NCBI GenBank assembly: GCA_021767845.1
Contig: JAASSQ010000040.1
Location: 1 to 16,148, forward strand
Length of the DNA: 16,148 bases
Reading direction: 5' to 3'
Source of the DNA: Roseovarius sp.
GTDB lineage: Bacteria; Pseudomonadota; Alphaproteobacteria; Rhodobacterales; Rhodobacteraceae
Below the pieces are notes generated by a model, which made no database searches, was not told where the DNA came from, and worked only from the letters and a program-made list of their open reading frames with translations. Made by a program: the position numbers and the translations under genes. Below are positions 5,998 to 12,431 of this stretch, one piece after another (positions within the stretch are counted from its first letter, which is position 1; each line of letters opens with the position of its first letter).

Positions 5998-6591
5998 TCA
6001 ACCCGTCAACAGGGTCGCGGCGATCGCCCACATGGTCAGCCCCACCAGCAGGTCCAGCACCCGCCAGCTTTCCGGCCGGCGGAACAGCGGCGCCAGCCCC
6101 CGCGCACCGAAGCCCAGCGAGAAGAAAAACACGAAGCTCGCCATCACGGCGCCCGTGCCGAAGGCGAGCTTGTCGGCATATTGCGCGCTGATCGAGCCCA
6201 GCAGGACCACCGTGTCCAGGTAGACATGCGGGTTGAGCCATGTCAGCGCCAGGCAGGTCAGCACCGCCCGGCGCAGGCTGCCCGCGCCCGCGCTCGCCTC
6301 CAGGATCGCGCCGCCGCGCCACGCCGCCCACAGGTTGCGCGCCCCGTACCAGATCAGGAAGGTCGCGCCGCCATAGCGCATCACCCGTTCCAGCCCCGGA
6401 ACCGCCTCGGCCAGCGCGCCGAAGCCGGTGACCCCGGCCACGATCAGCACCGCGTCCGAGATCGCGCAGACCAGGACGACCGGAAGGACATGCTCGCGCC
6501 GCAGCCCCTGGCGCAGGACAAAGGCGTTCTGCGCCCCGATCGCCAGGATCAGTGAAAACCCAAGGGCAAACCCCGCCCCCCATGCCTGCAT
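5998..6591 (-). CDS. argO: LysE/ArgO-family amino-acid exporter
   Basis: The protein (197 aa) is an inner-membrane exporter of the LysE family, most like the arginine exporter ArgO. It starts MQAWGAGFALGFSLILAIGA, then QNAFVLRQGLRREHV, VCAISDAVLIVAGVTGFG, ALTWLNPHVYLDTVVLLGSI and a C-terminal helix DLLVGLTMWAIAATLLTG. GAQNAF and LNPHVYLDT are family hallmarks. The start at 6591 is chosen because the frame upstream of it reads antisense into the fasciclin gene and because the known family begins at this first helix. A G-rich stretch lies before it in place of a perfect ribosome site. It converges with the MFS gene (35 bp between the stops) and diverges from the FAS1 gene. No LysR-type regulator gene is adjacent. 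Confidence 0.88.
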   Translation of the reverse strand: MQAWGAGFALGFSLILAIGAQNAFVLRQGLRREHVLPVVLVCAISDAVLIVAGVTGFGALAEAVPGLERVMRYGGATFLIWYGARNLWAAWRGGAILEASAGAGSLRRAVLTCLALTWLNPHVYLDTVVLLGSISAQYADKLAFGTGAVMASFVFFFSLGFGARGLAPLFRRPESWRVLDLLVGLTMWAIAATLLTG

Positions 6592-6626
6592 CCGCCGCAC
6601 CCCCTGCACCGCGCGCGGCGCCCGTG

Positions 6627-6656
6627 TGATCCGCCGCGTCGGATGTGCCGTATACC
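6627..6656 (+). promoter_or_regulatory. Candidate RpoE/ChrR-type promoter upstream of the FAS1 lipoprotein gene
   Basis: TGATCC at 6627-6632 exactly matches the -35 element I recall for Rhodobacter sphaeroides RpoE (singlet-oxygen response). After exactly 18 bp comes TATAC (6651-6655), which agrees with the -10 consensus only in the leading TA. Transcription would begin about 60 nt upstream of the ATG at 6722. Chance occurrence of a six-base box cannot be excluded. Confidence 0.3.
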
Positions 6657-6670
6657 GATACGTATGCGAT
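6650..6670. repeat. Short direct repeat and palindrome in the argO/FAS1 intergenic region
   Basis: GTATACCGAT (6650-6659) is followed by the near-copy GTATGCGAT (6662-6670), and ATACGTAT (6658-6665) is an 8-bp palindrome. The unit repeats at about one DNA turn between two divergent genes, as a small operator would. It overlaps the candidate -10 at 6651-6655. Confidence 0.3.
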
Positions 6671-6721
6671 TGGAAAGCTTTGACGAGTGAATTTGCAATC
6701 CTGACTGGGGAGACTTTTGAA

Positions 6722-7228
6722 ATGAACCGCCGAACTCTTGTCAAAGGCGCCGTGTTCGCCGCCACCGCCGGGCTGCTGTCCGCCTGCGCCCAGACCGACA
6801 CGCGGGGCGACATCGTCGATATCGCGGCCGGCAATCCCGATTTTTCCACGCTGGTGACGGCCGTTCAGGCGGCGGGCCTGGTCGACACGCTCAAGGGCGA
6901 CGGTCCGTTCACCGTCTTCGCCCCCACGAACGCGGCCTTCGCCGCGCTGCCCGACGGCACGGTCGAGACCCTGCTGATGCCCGAGAACAAGGCCAGGCTG
7001 ACCGAGATCCTGACCTATCACGTGGTGCCCGGCGCGGTCACCTCGGACCAGTTGATCGGCCAGCGGATGAACGTGGCAACGGTGCAGGGCGACACGGTGC
7101 ATATCGACGCGCGCGGCGGCAAGTACGGCTCGGGCGTCAAGGTGAACGACGCCAACGTGACCACCGCCGACATCATGGCGTCGAACGGCGTGATCCACGT
7201 GATCGACAAGGTTCTGATCCCCGAATAA
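6722..7228 (+). CDS. Fasciclin (FAS1) domain lipoprotein
   Basis: This is a single FAS1-domain protein of 168 aa, exported and lipid-anchored. The N-terminus MNRRTLVKGAVFAATAGLLS has an Arg pair followed by a hydrophobic segment and a lipobox LSAC (Cys22). That arrangement may allow Tat export, although the motif is not perfect. The FAS1 domain spans about residues 30-168: the H1 box is NPDFSTLVTAVQAAGLVDTL with GPFTVFAPTNAAFAALP, the central motif is LTYHVVPGAV, and the H2 box is NGVIHVIDKVLIP. FAS1 domains generally mediate adhesion or envelope interactions; in Rhodobacter a homologue is, as I recall, induced under photo-oxidative stress. GGGGAG precedes the ATG. A strong terminator follows at 7282-7317, so it is a single-gene unit. 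Confidence 0.92.
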   Translation: MNRRTLVKGAVFAATAGLLSACAQTDTRGDIVDIAAGNPDFSTLVTAVQAAGLVDTLKGDGPFTVFAPTNAAFAALPDGTVETLLMPENKARLTEILTYHVVPGAVTSDQLIGQRMNVATVQGDTVHIDARGGKYGSGVKVNDANVTTADIMASNGVIHVIDKVLIPE

Positions 7229-7281
7229 CCGGCCGACCCCGCCGCGCGCCCGTCCCTCGCTTCGGTGCGCGGCCTGTCGGA

Positions 7282-7317
7282 GGGTCGCGCGGCGTCGGAC
7301 CCGCGCGGCCCTTTTTT
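7282..7317 (+). terminator. Strong intrinsic terminator of the FAS1 gene
   Basis: An 11-bp stem, GGGTCGCGCGG (7282-7292) with CCGCGCGGCCC (7301-7311), including one T-G wobble, is followed at once by six T (7312-7317). It lies 54 bp beyond the FAS1 stop codon. Confidence 0.88.
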
Positions 7318-7665
7318 CGTTCGGGGCCGTGCGGGCGGCACGGGCCGCGGGCGACGGATCGCGCCAGCGTCCGGCGCCTTCCCCCACCGACATCATGGTG
7401 GGAACCTCGCCAAAGCGCCCGCGCTTCGAAAAACCGGCATCAAGCTGCGCCTCTACCTCGAACGCCAGCTTCGCGCGATCTTCGCATCGCGATGGAAAGA
7501 TTGAAAAGGCACAGGTGGGGCATCGATACGCTCCTCGCATTCGGAACACCCGCGGGCCGGATCAGGCGGGCAAGCGCCCGGCCCCGTCCCGCGGTCCTGT
7601 CCCATCCCTAGCGAAAAGACGTTAAGATTCCGTCACCGGGTGGGCAGATCCCGCCGCTGACGCGT
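7318..7665. other. About 350 bp without a convincing gene; possible decayed coding remnant
   Basis: Both strands hold open frames in mirrored codon register. A plus frame ends at 7504 (...LRLYLERQLRAIFASRWKD) and a minus frame runs from about 7540 (MRGAYRCPTCAFSIFPSRCE...AFEVEAQLDAGFSKRGRFGE). Each shows somewhat GC-rich third positions and protein-like composition over about 40 codons. Neither has a proper start, stop and ribosome site together: the minus frame runs on through the FAS1 terminator and antisense to FAS1. A minus-strand ATG with GAGGAG before it (near 7530, MPHLCLFNLSIAM) stops after 27 codons. A hairpin CCCACC/GGTGGG lies near 7383-7402. I assign no function. Confidence 0.35.
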
Positions 7666-7749
7666 GTTTCGTACAAATCTCCGGGCAGCACCGCCCAGGT
7701 CTGTACGAAACCGACCTGCGAAATTGCAGTTTCGTACCAAACTTCCGGG
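7666..7749. repeat. Three alternating copies of GTTTCGTAC / GTACGAAAC beyond the yebC stop
   Basis: Copies lie at 7666-7675 (GTTTCGTACA), 7702-7711 (TGTACGAAAC, inverted) and 7729-7738 (GTTTCGTACC). The first and third extend into imperfect direct repeats of about 20 bp, both ending in TCCGGG (7666-7685 and 7729-7749). The middle copy is a perfect 10-bp inverted match of the first and a 9-bp match of the third, so transcripts could fold into either of two exclusive hairpins. They could also be operator half-sites. The group lies 8-90 bp past the yebC stop. Confidence 0.7.
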
Positions 7750-7756
7750 TTTGCCC

Positions 7757-8506
7757 CTACTCGGCGGCCAGTTGCGCCATCACCTCGTCGCTGGCCTCGA
7801 AATTGGTCGTCACGCGCTGCACGTCGTCGTCGTCCTCCAGCGCGTCGATCAGCTTCATCAGCTTCTGCATCCCCTCGAGGTCCAGTTCCGTGGTCGTCGT
7901 CGGTTTCCAGACCAGCTTGGTGGACTGGCTTTCCCCCAATTCCGCCTCCAGCGCGTTCGAGACATCGTTCAGATCGGTGTCATTGCACCAGATGATGTGG
8001 CCATCCTCGCTGCTTTCCACATCTTCTGCCCCGGCCTCGATCGCGGCCATCATCACCGTGTCGGCATCGCCCACCTCGGCCGGGTAGGTCACCTCGCCCT
8101 TGCGCTCGAACATGAAGGCCACGCTGCCCGTCTCGCCCAGGTTGCCGCCGTTCTTGGTAAAGGTCGAGCGCACGGTGCTGGCGGTGCGGTTGCGGTTGTC
8201 GGTCATCGCCTCGACGATCACCGCCACCCCGTCCGGGCCGTAGCCTTCGTAGCGGATCTCCTCGTAGGCCTCGCCTTCACCGCCGATCGCCTTCTTGATC
8301 GCCCGGTCGATATTGTCCTTGGGCATCGACTGCGACTTGGCCTCCTTCACCGCCAGGCGCAGGCGCGGGTTCTTCTCGGGGTCCGGGTCGCCCATCTTGG
8401 CGGCCACGGTGATCTCCTTGGACAGCTTGGAGAAAAGCTTGGAACGCGCGGCGTCCTGCCGCCCCTTGCGATGCTGGATGTTTGCCCATTTGGAATGGCC
8501 GGCCAT
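7757..8506 (-). CDS. yebC: YebC/PmpR-family protein
   Basis: The protein is 249 aa, the normal family length, and starts with the diagnostic MAGHSKWANIQHRKGRQDAA. Further signatures are KLSKEITVAAKMGDPDPEKN, AKSQSMPKDNIDRAIKKA, YEGYGPDGVAVIVEAMTDN, RNRTASTVRSTFTKNGGNLG and the acidic C-terminal domain ending DEVMAQLAAE. The family has three domains and is usually annotated as a transcriptional regulator; some members were more recently reported to relieve ribosome stalling, so either role is possible. It acts in the cytosol. The start has GGAGG at good spacing. A good promoter lies at 8543-8572. It is divergent from the first SLC13 permease, and the TTTCGTAC repeat group lies just after its stop. 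Confidence 0.96.
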   Translation of the reverse strand: MAGHSKWANIQHRKGRQDAARSKLFSKLSKEITVAAKMGDPDPEKNPRLRLAVKEAKSQSMPKDNIDRAIKKAIGGEGEAYEEIRYEGYGPDGVAVIVEAMTDNRNRTASTVRSTFTKNGGNLGETGSVAFMFERKGEVTYPAEVGDADTVMMAAIEAGAEDVESSEDGHIIWCNDTDLNDVSNALEAELGESQSTKLVWKPTTTTELDLEGMQKLMKLIDALEDDDDVQRVTTNFEASDEVMAQLAAE

Positions 8507-8542
8507 GCGTGCCTCCGATCTCGGTCAGCTTGAGTTCGGCCT

Positions 8543-8572
8543 GATATAAGGCACGCCCGCCCGCCACCGCAA
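8543..8572 (-). promoter_or_regulatory. Candidate yebC promoter
   Basis: On the minus strand TTGCGG (8572-8567) and TATATC (8548-8543) are 18 bp apart. The -10 matches the consensus at four of six positions and is the only AT-rich patch in this otherwise very GC-rich gap. The leader would be about 30 nt and contains the GGAGG ribosome site. Confidence 0.5.
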
Positions 8573-8630
8573 CCCGCTTGCACCGCCCGACACAATCGGG
8601 TTGGCTGTCCGCACCTGACCGGAGCCCATC

Positions 8631-10412
8631 ATGACGAGTGACCAGATCATCCTGTTCGGTCTTTTCGCCGCGCTGTTCGCCCTGCTGATCTGGGGCCGCT
8701 GGCGCTATGACATCGTGGCCTTCGGCGCGCTGCTGGCCGGCGTGGTCCTCGGCGTGGTGAACCCCGACGATGCGTTCTCGGGCTTCGGGCACCCGGCCAC
8801 GATCATCGTGGCGCTGGTGCTGGTGGTGTCCTCGGGGCTGGTCAATGCGGGGGTGGTGCAGCTCATCACCCGCAAGGTCGTGGACAAGAGCCGCAGCCTG
8901 GGCGGGCATATCACCCTGATGGGCGGCGTGGGGGCGGTCCTGTCGGGGTTCATCAACAACGTGGCCGCCCTTGCCCTGCTGATGCCCGTGGACATCCAGA
9001 CCGCGCGCAAGGCCAAGCGCGCGCCGGGCCTGTCGCTGATGCCGCTCAGCTTCGCGACGATCCTCGGCGGCATGGTCACGCTGATCGGCACGCCGCCCAA
9101 CATCATCATCTCGTCGATCCGCCAGGACGAGCTGGGAACCTCCTTCGGGATGTTCGATTTCACGCCCGTGGGCGCCGTCACCGCGCTGGCCGGGATGGCC
9201 TTCGTGGCGCTGGTCGGCTGGCGGCTGATCCCGTCGCGGGCCACGCAGAAGGATCCGGTCGATGCGCTGCAGGACACCTCGGTCTACCTCGCCGAACTGT
9301 CCGTGCCCGAGGGCAACGACATCATCGGCCAACGCCTGTCCGCGCTCGATGACCTGGCCACCACCAGCGACGTGTCGATCCTCGGGTTGATCCGCGACGG
9401 CACGCGCCGCTATGGCAGTTCGCGCAGCGCCCGGCTGAAGGCCGACGACATCCTCGTTCTCGAGGCCGATCCCGACGGGCTGGAAGAGTTCCGCTCCGCC
9501 GCCGGGCTGGCCTATACCTCGTCCGACCGCCGCGAGATCATCGAGGGCGAGACCGACGGGCTGACCCTGACCGAGGCCGTCGTCCCGCGCGATGCCCGCA
9601 TCGCCGACACCACGGTGCAGGCGGTCGGGCTGCACTGGCGCCAGCGGTCGGTGCTGGTGGGCATCTCGCGCAGGGGCCGGCGCATCACCAGGAACCTGCG
9701 CCGCGTCAGGATCATGGCCGGCGACATCCTGCTTCTGCTGACGCCCGCCGACGCCGGCCAGCAGGTGATACGCTGGCTGGGCTGCCTGCCGCTGGCCGAG
9801 CGCGGCCTGTCGGTGACCCAGCAGAACAAGGCCTGGCTGGCCGTCGCGATCTTCGGCGGCGCCGTCCTTGCGGCCACCATCGGGCTTCTGCCGCTCTCCA
9901 TCGGCCTCGGCCTCGTGGTGCTGGGCTACGTGGTAACCGGCATCGTGCCGCTGCGCGAGCTCTACGACCAGATCGAATGGCCCGTGGTGGTGCTGCTCGG
10001 CTCGCTGATCCCGCTGGGGGACGCGCTGAACGACAGCGGCGGCACCGAGCTTCTGGCCTCGCAGCTTGTCGGGCTGACCGGCAGCCTGCCTGTCTGGGCC
10101 ATCCTGGCGATCCTGATGGCCCTGACCATGACCTTGTCGGATGTGCTCAACAACACCGCCACCGCGATCGTGGCCGCCCCCGTTGGCATCGAGATCGCGA
10201 ACCGGCTCGATGCCGCGCCCGATGCCTTCCTGATGGCGGTGGCCGTCGGCGCCTCGTCGGCCTTCCTGACGCCGATCGGGCACAAGAACAACACGCTGAT
10301 CCTTGGTCCCGGCGGCTATCGCTTCGGGGATTACTGGCGCATGGGCCTGCCGCTCGAACTGATCGTGATCTCGGTCTCGGTGCCGATGATCCTTCTGGTC
10401 TGGCCGGTCTGA
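8631..10412 (+). CDS. SLC13-family permease with two RCK_C (TrkA_C) domains, copy 1
   Basis: This is a 593-aa inner-membrane transporter of the SLC13/citrate-transporter-like group (dicarboxylate, sulfate or similar anions, usually Na+-coupled). Hydrophobic segments cover about residues 1-205 and 405-593. Between them are two cytoplasmic RCK_C-type modules (about 215-290 and 305-385), each with the usual G-D-I-L-x-L ending (DDILVLEADP and GDILLLLTP). The first half carries FINNVAALALLMPV and ILGGMVTLIGTPPNIIISS; the second has LNNTATAIVAAPVG and TPIGHKNNTLILGPGGYRF. These are the paired ion/substrate-loop motifs of the family. CGGAG precedes the ATG. It converges on a paralogue of the same length, with 7 bp between the stop codons. 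The substrate is unknown. Confidence 0.92.
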   Translation: MTSDQIILFGLFAALFALLIWGRWRYDIVAFGALLAGVVLGVVNPDDAFSGFGHPATIIVALVLVVSSGLVNAGVVQLITRKVVDKSRSLGGHITLMGGVGAVLSGFINNVAALALLMPVDIQTARKAKRAPGLSLMPLSFATILGGMVTLIGTPPNIIISSIRQDELGTSFGMFDFTPVGAVTALAGMAFVALVGWRLIPSRATQKDPVDALQDTSVYLAELSVPEGNDIIGQRLSALDDLATTSDVSILGLIRDGTRRYGSSRSARLKADDILVLEADPDGLEEFRSAAGLAYTSSDRREIIEGETDGLTLTEAVVPRDARIADTTVQAVGLHWRQRSVLVGISRRGRRITRNLRRVRIMAGDILLLLTPADAGQQVIRWLGCLPLAERGLSVTQQNKAWLAVAIFGGAVLAATIGLLPLSIGLGLVVLGYVVTGIVPLRELYDQIEWPVVVLLGSLIPLGDALNDSGGTELLASQLVGLTGSLPVWAILAILMALTMTLSDVLNNTATAIVAAPVGIEIANRLDAAPDAFLMAVAVGASSAFLTPIGHKNNTLILGPGGYRFGDYWRMGLPLELIVISVSVPMILLVWPV

Positions 10413-10433
10413 CGGCGCGTCACAGCGGCCAGA
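10399..10433. terminator. Perfect 8-bp inverted repeat spanning both stop codons of the convergent permeases
   Basis: TCTGGCCG (10399-10406) and CGGCCAGA (10426-10433) pair exactly. CTGA and TCA inside can add a few pairs around a short loop. The arms encode the WP near the C-terminus of each protein (VWPV and IWPL), so the symmetry comes partly from the shared ends of two paralogues. No T run follows on either side, so a bidirectional terminator role is plausible but unproven. Confidence 0.45.
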
Positions 10434-12201
10434 TCACAGGGATGAACAGGCTGGCCAGCAGCCCAACGCTCAGGTTCAGCGGAATGCCCACCCGCATGAA
10501 ATCGGTGAAGCGGTAACCGCCCGGACCATAGACAAGCGTGTTGGTCTGATAGCCGATGGGCGTGGCGAAGCTGGCCGAGGCGGCCACCATCACCGCCACC
10601 ACCAGCGGCCGGGCGTCGATCCCCATCGCGTCGGCCAGCCCGATCGCGATCGGCGTGACCACCACCGCGACCGCGTTGTTGCTGACCAGTTCGGTCAGCA
10701 CCGAGGTCAGCAGGTAGATCGCCCAGACGATCAGGAACCCCGGCAACACGGCGAACCCCGGCGCAAGCGCCTCGACGATCAGGCGCACCGCGCCCGAGGC
10801 GTCCAGCGCCGCGCCGATCGCCAGCATCGCGAAGATCAGCGCCAGAAGCCGCCCATCGACAAAGGAAAACGCCTCGTCGGCGTCAATGCAGCGCGTCACC
10901 AGCACCAGCGCCACCGCGACCACCGCCAGCGCCAGGATCGGGGCCACGCCAAGCCCCGCCAGCGCGACGATCCCGGCCAGCGCAGTGACCGCCATCGGCG
11001 CATGCCCCCGCCGGAACGCCCGCGCCGAGGGTTTCGAGACATCCACCAGCTCCATTTCGCGCGACAGGCGCTGGATGTCCTCGGGCGCGCCTTCCAGCAG
11101 CAGGGTGTCGCCCACCCGCACCACAAGATCGTCCAGTTGCCGCCCGATATTCTGGTTCCGCCTGTGCACCGCCAGCGGATAGACCCCGTAGCGCCGCCTC
11201 AGGCGCAGCGCGCCCAATGTCCGGCCCACCATCCGGCAGCCCGGCGTGATCAGCACCTCGACCGTGGTGGTCTCCACCGCCGAGACCTGATCGACACGCT
11301 TCAGGCTCTTGTTGCGCTGAAGACTCAGCAGCTCGGTCATCTGCGTGCGCAGGACCACGCGGTCGCCCACCTGCAATTCCACGCCTTTCAGGTTGCGGCG
11401 CAGCGACTGGTCGCCGCGGATCACGTCGATCAGGCGCACGCCCTCGCGCTTGAACAGCTGCACCCCCGTAACCTCGCGCCCGATCAGGTTCGACTCGGGC
11501 GGGATGACGGCCTCGGTGAAGAATTTCATCCGCGAGCGGTCCGACAGCATGTCCGCCATCGAGGCCCGCTCCGGCAGCAGCCACGGCCCGACGAACCGCA
11601 GGTAGATCAGCCCCCAGGCCACCAGGATCACCGCCAGCGGCGTGACCTCGAAAATGCTGAACGCCTCCATCCCGTGGGTGCGCGCGACGCCATCGACCAG
11701 CAGGTTGGTCGAAGTGCCGATCAGGGTCAGCGTGCCGCCCAGGATCGCGGCATAGCTGAGCGGAATCAGCAGCTTGGAGGCCGAAATCTTCAGCGTGCGG
11801 GCCAGTTGCACGAAGACCGGGATCATCACCACCACGACCGGCGTGTTGTTCATGAAGGCCGACCCCAGGATCACCGCCGCCATCAGCAGAACGATCGCCA
11901 CTCTGGGCCGCTCCTTGGCCTGCCGGTCGGCCAGGCTGGTCAGCGCATCCAGCGCCCCGGTCCGCACCAGCGCGCCCATCACCACGAACAGCATCGCGAT
12001 GGTCCATGGGGCGGGGTTGGACAGAACCTGCAGGGCATCGTCATAGGGCAGAACGCCAAGCGCCAGCAGCACCGCCGCACCGGCGATCGCCACCACCTCG
12101 GTCGGATAGACCTCGCGCACGAACAGCACGAACATCACCACGACAACGGCCAGCGTTATCGCCGCCTGCCCGGTCTGCGACATTGCGATCATGTCCATCA
12201 T
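10420..12201 (-). CDS. SLC13-family permease with two RCK_C (TrkA_C) domains, copy 2
   Basis: This is a paralogue of the neighbouring permease with the same architecture: membrane half (about 1-190), two RCK_C modules (about 205-285 and 300-380, with GDRVVLRTQ and GDTLLLEGAP endings), and a second membrane half (395-593). Family motifs are FMNNTPVVVVMIPV, ILGGTLTLIGTSTNLLVDG, VSNNAVAVVVTPIA and TPIGYQTNTLVYGPGGYRF. By eye it is clearly related to copy 1 but well diverged, so this is not a recent duplication. Copy 2 keeps MNNT in the first loop where copy 1 has INNV. The start is uncertain: ATGs at 12201, 12198, 12192 and 12183 are in frame and the ribosome site is weak. The ATG at 12201 forms an ATGA overlap with a small upstream ORF. 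It is last in the mgtE-side series. Confidence 0.9.
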   Translation of the reverse strand: MMDMIAMSQTGQAAITLAVVVVMFVLFVREVYPTEVVAIAGAAVLLALGVLPYDDALQVLSNPAPWTIAMLFVVMGALVRTGALDALTSLADRQAKERPRVAIVLLMAAVILGSAFMNNTPVVVVMIPVFVQLARTLKISASKLLIPLSYAAILGGTLTLIGTSTNLLVDGVARTHGMEAFSIFEVTPLAVILVAWGLIYLRFVGPWLLPERASMADMLSDRSRMKFFTEAVIPPESNLIGREVTGVQLFKREGVRLIDVIRGDQSLRRNLKGVELQVGDRVVLRTQMTELLSLQRNKSLKRVDQVSAVETTTVEVLITPGCRMVGRTLGALRLRRRYGVYPLAVHRRNQNIGRQLDDLVVRVGDTLLLEGAPEDIQRLSREMELVDVSKPSARAFRRGHAPMAVTALAGIVALAGLGVAPILALAVVAVALVLVTRCIDADEAFSFVDGRLLALIFAMLAIGAALDASGAVRLIVEALAPGFAVLPGFLIVWAIYLLTSVLTELVSNNAVAVVVTPIAIGLADAMGIDARPLVVAVMVAASASFATPIGYQTNTLVYGPGGYRFTDFMRVGIPLNLSVGLLASLFIPVIWPL

Positions 12202-12431
12202 AGCGGCCCGCCGCCCCTGCCTCGATCCGCGCCATCTTCTCGCATGGGCCGGGCAGGAGCAACCCGGAGATGCGGCCGCGGCCGCCCCGGCACAAGCCCG
12301 GCCGGCATCATCGCGACGGCGGCCCGGACATGGCCCGAACAGCTCTCTCCCGGCGGCCACACGAGGGTCGCATGGATCACCGCCTCCGCATCGGTCAGCC
12401 CCAAGACCGGCAGGCCCGCCCGGCCGCTCAA
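12198..12431 (-). CDS. Possible small protein (77 codons) between ymdB and the SLC13 gene
   Basis: The frame would start at a TTG that overlaps the ymdB stop (TTGA) and stop in an ATGA overlap with the permease start, filling the 226-bp gap exactly. Codons are very GC3-rich for about the first 55 positions. A GGAGG lies about 10 nt before the TTG. The peptide includes LTDAEAVIHATLVWPPGESC and is basic, Pro/Arg-rich towards the end, with no similarity that I recognise. In such GC-rich DNA, open frames arise easily, so it may be spurious; if so, this gap is simply an intergenic region with no visible promoter. Confidence 0.3.
   Translation of the reverse strand: MSGRAGLPVLGLTDAEAVIHATLVWPPGESCSGHVRAAVAMMPAGLVPGRPRPHLRVAPARPMREDGADRGRGGGPL

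Noticed and set aside
3025..6555. An 1176-codon open frame on the plus strand
   Set aside because: It is antisense to pccB, then out of frame with the MFS gene, then antisense to argO; the sequence is His/Arg/Ala-rich without any domain.
3422..7549. A 1375-codon open frame on the minus strand
   Set aside because: It runs antisense or out of frame through pccB, the MFS gene, argO and the FAS1 gene, and its translation is low-complexity Arg/Gly/His-rich, typical of a shadow frame in GC-rich DNA.
7329..7625. A 98-codon plus-strand frame in the FAS1-yebC gap
   Set aside because: Poor ribosome site, Arg/Ser/Pro-rich composition, and it begins right behind the FAS1 terminator without a promoter that I can see.
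8277..10283. A 668-codon minus-strand frame antisense to the first SLC13 gene
   Set aside because: It is a shadow of a well-supported transporter gene; the peptide is rich in His, Gln, Asp and Arg with no membrane or catalytic motif.
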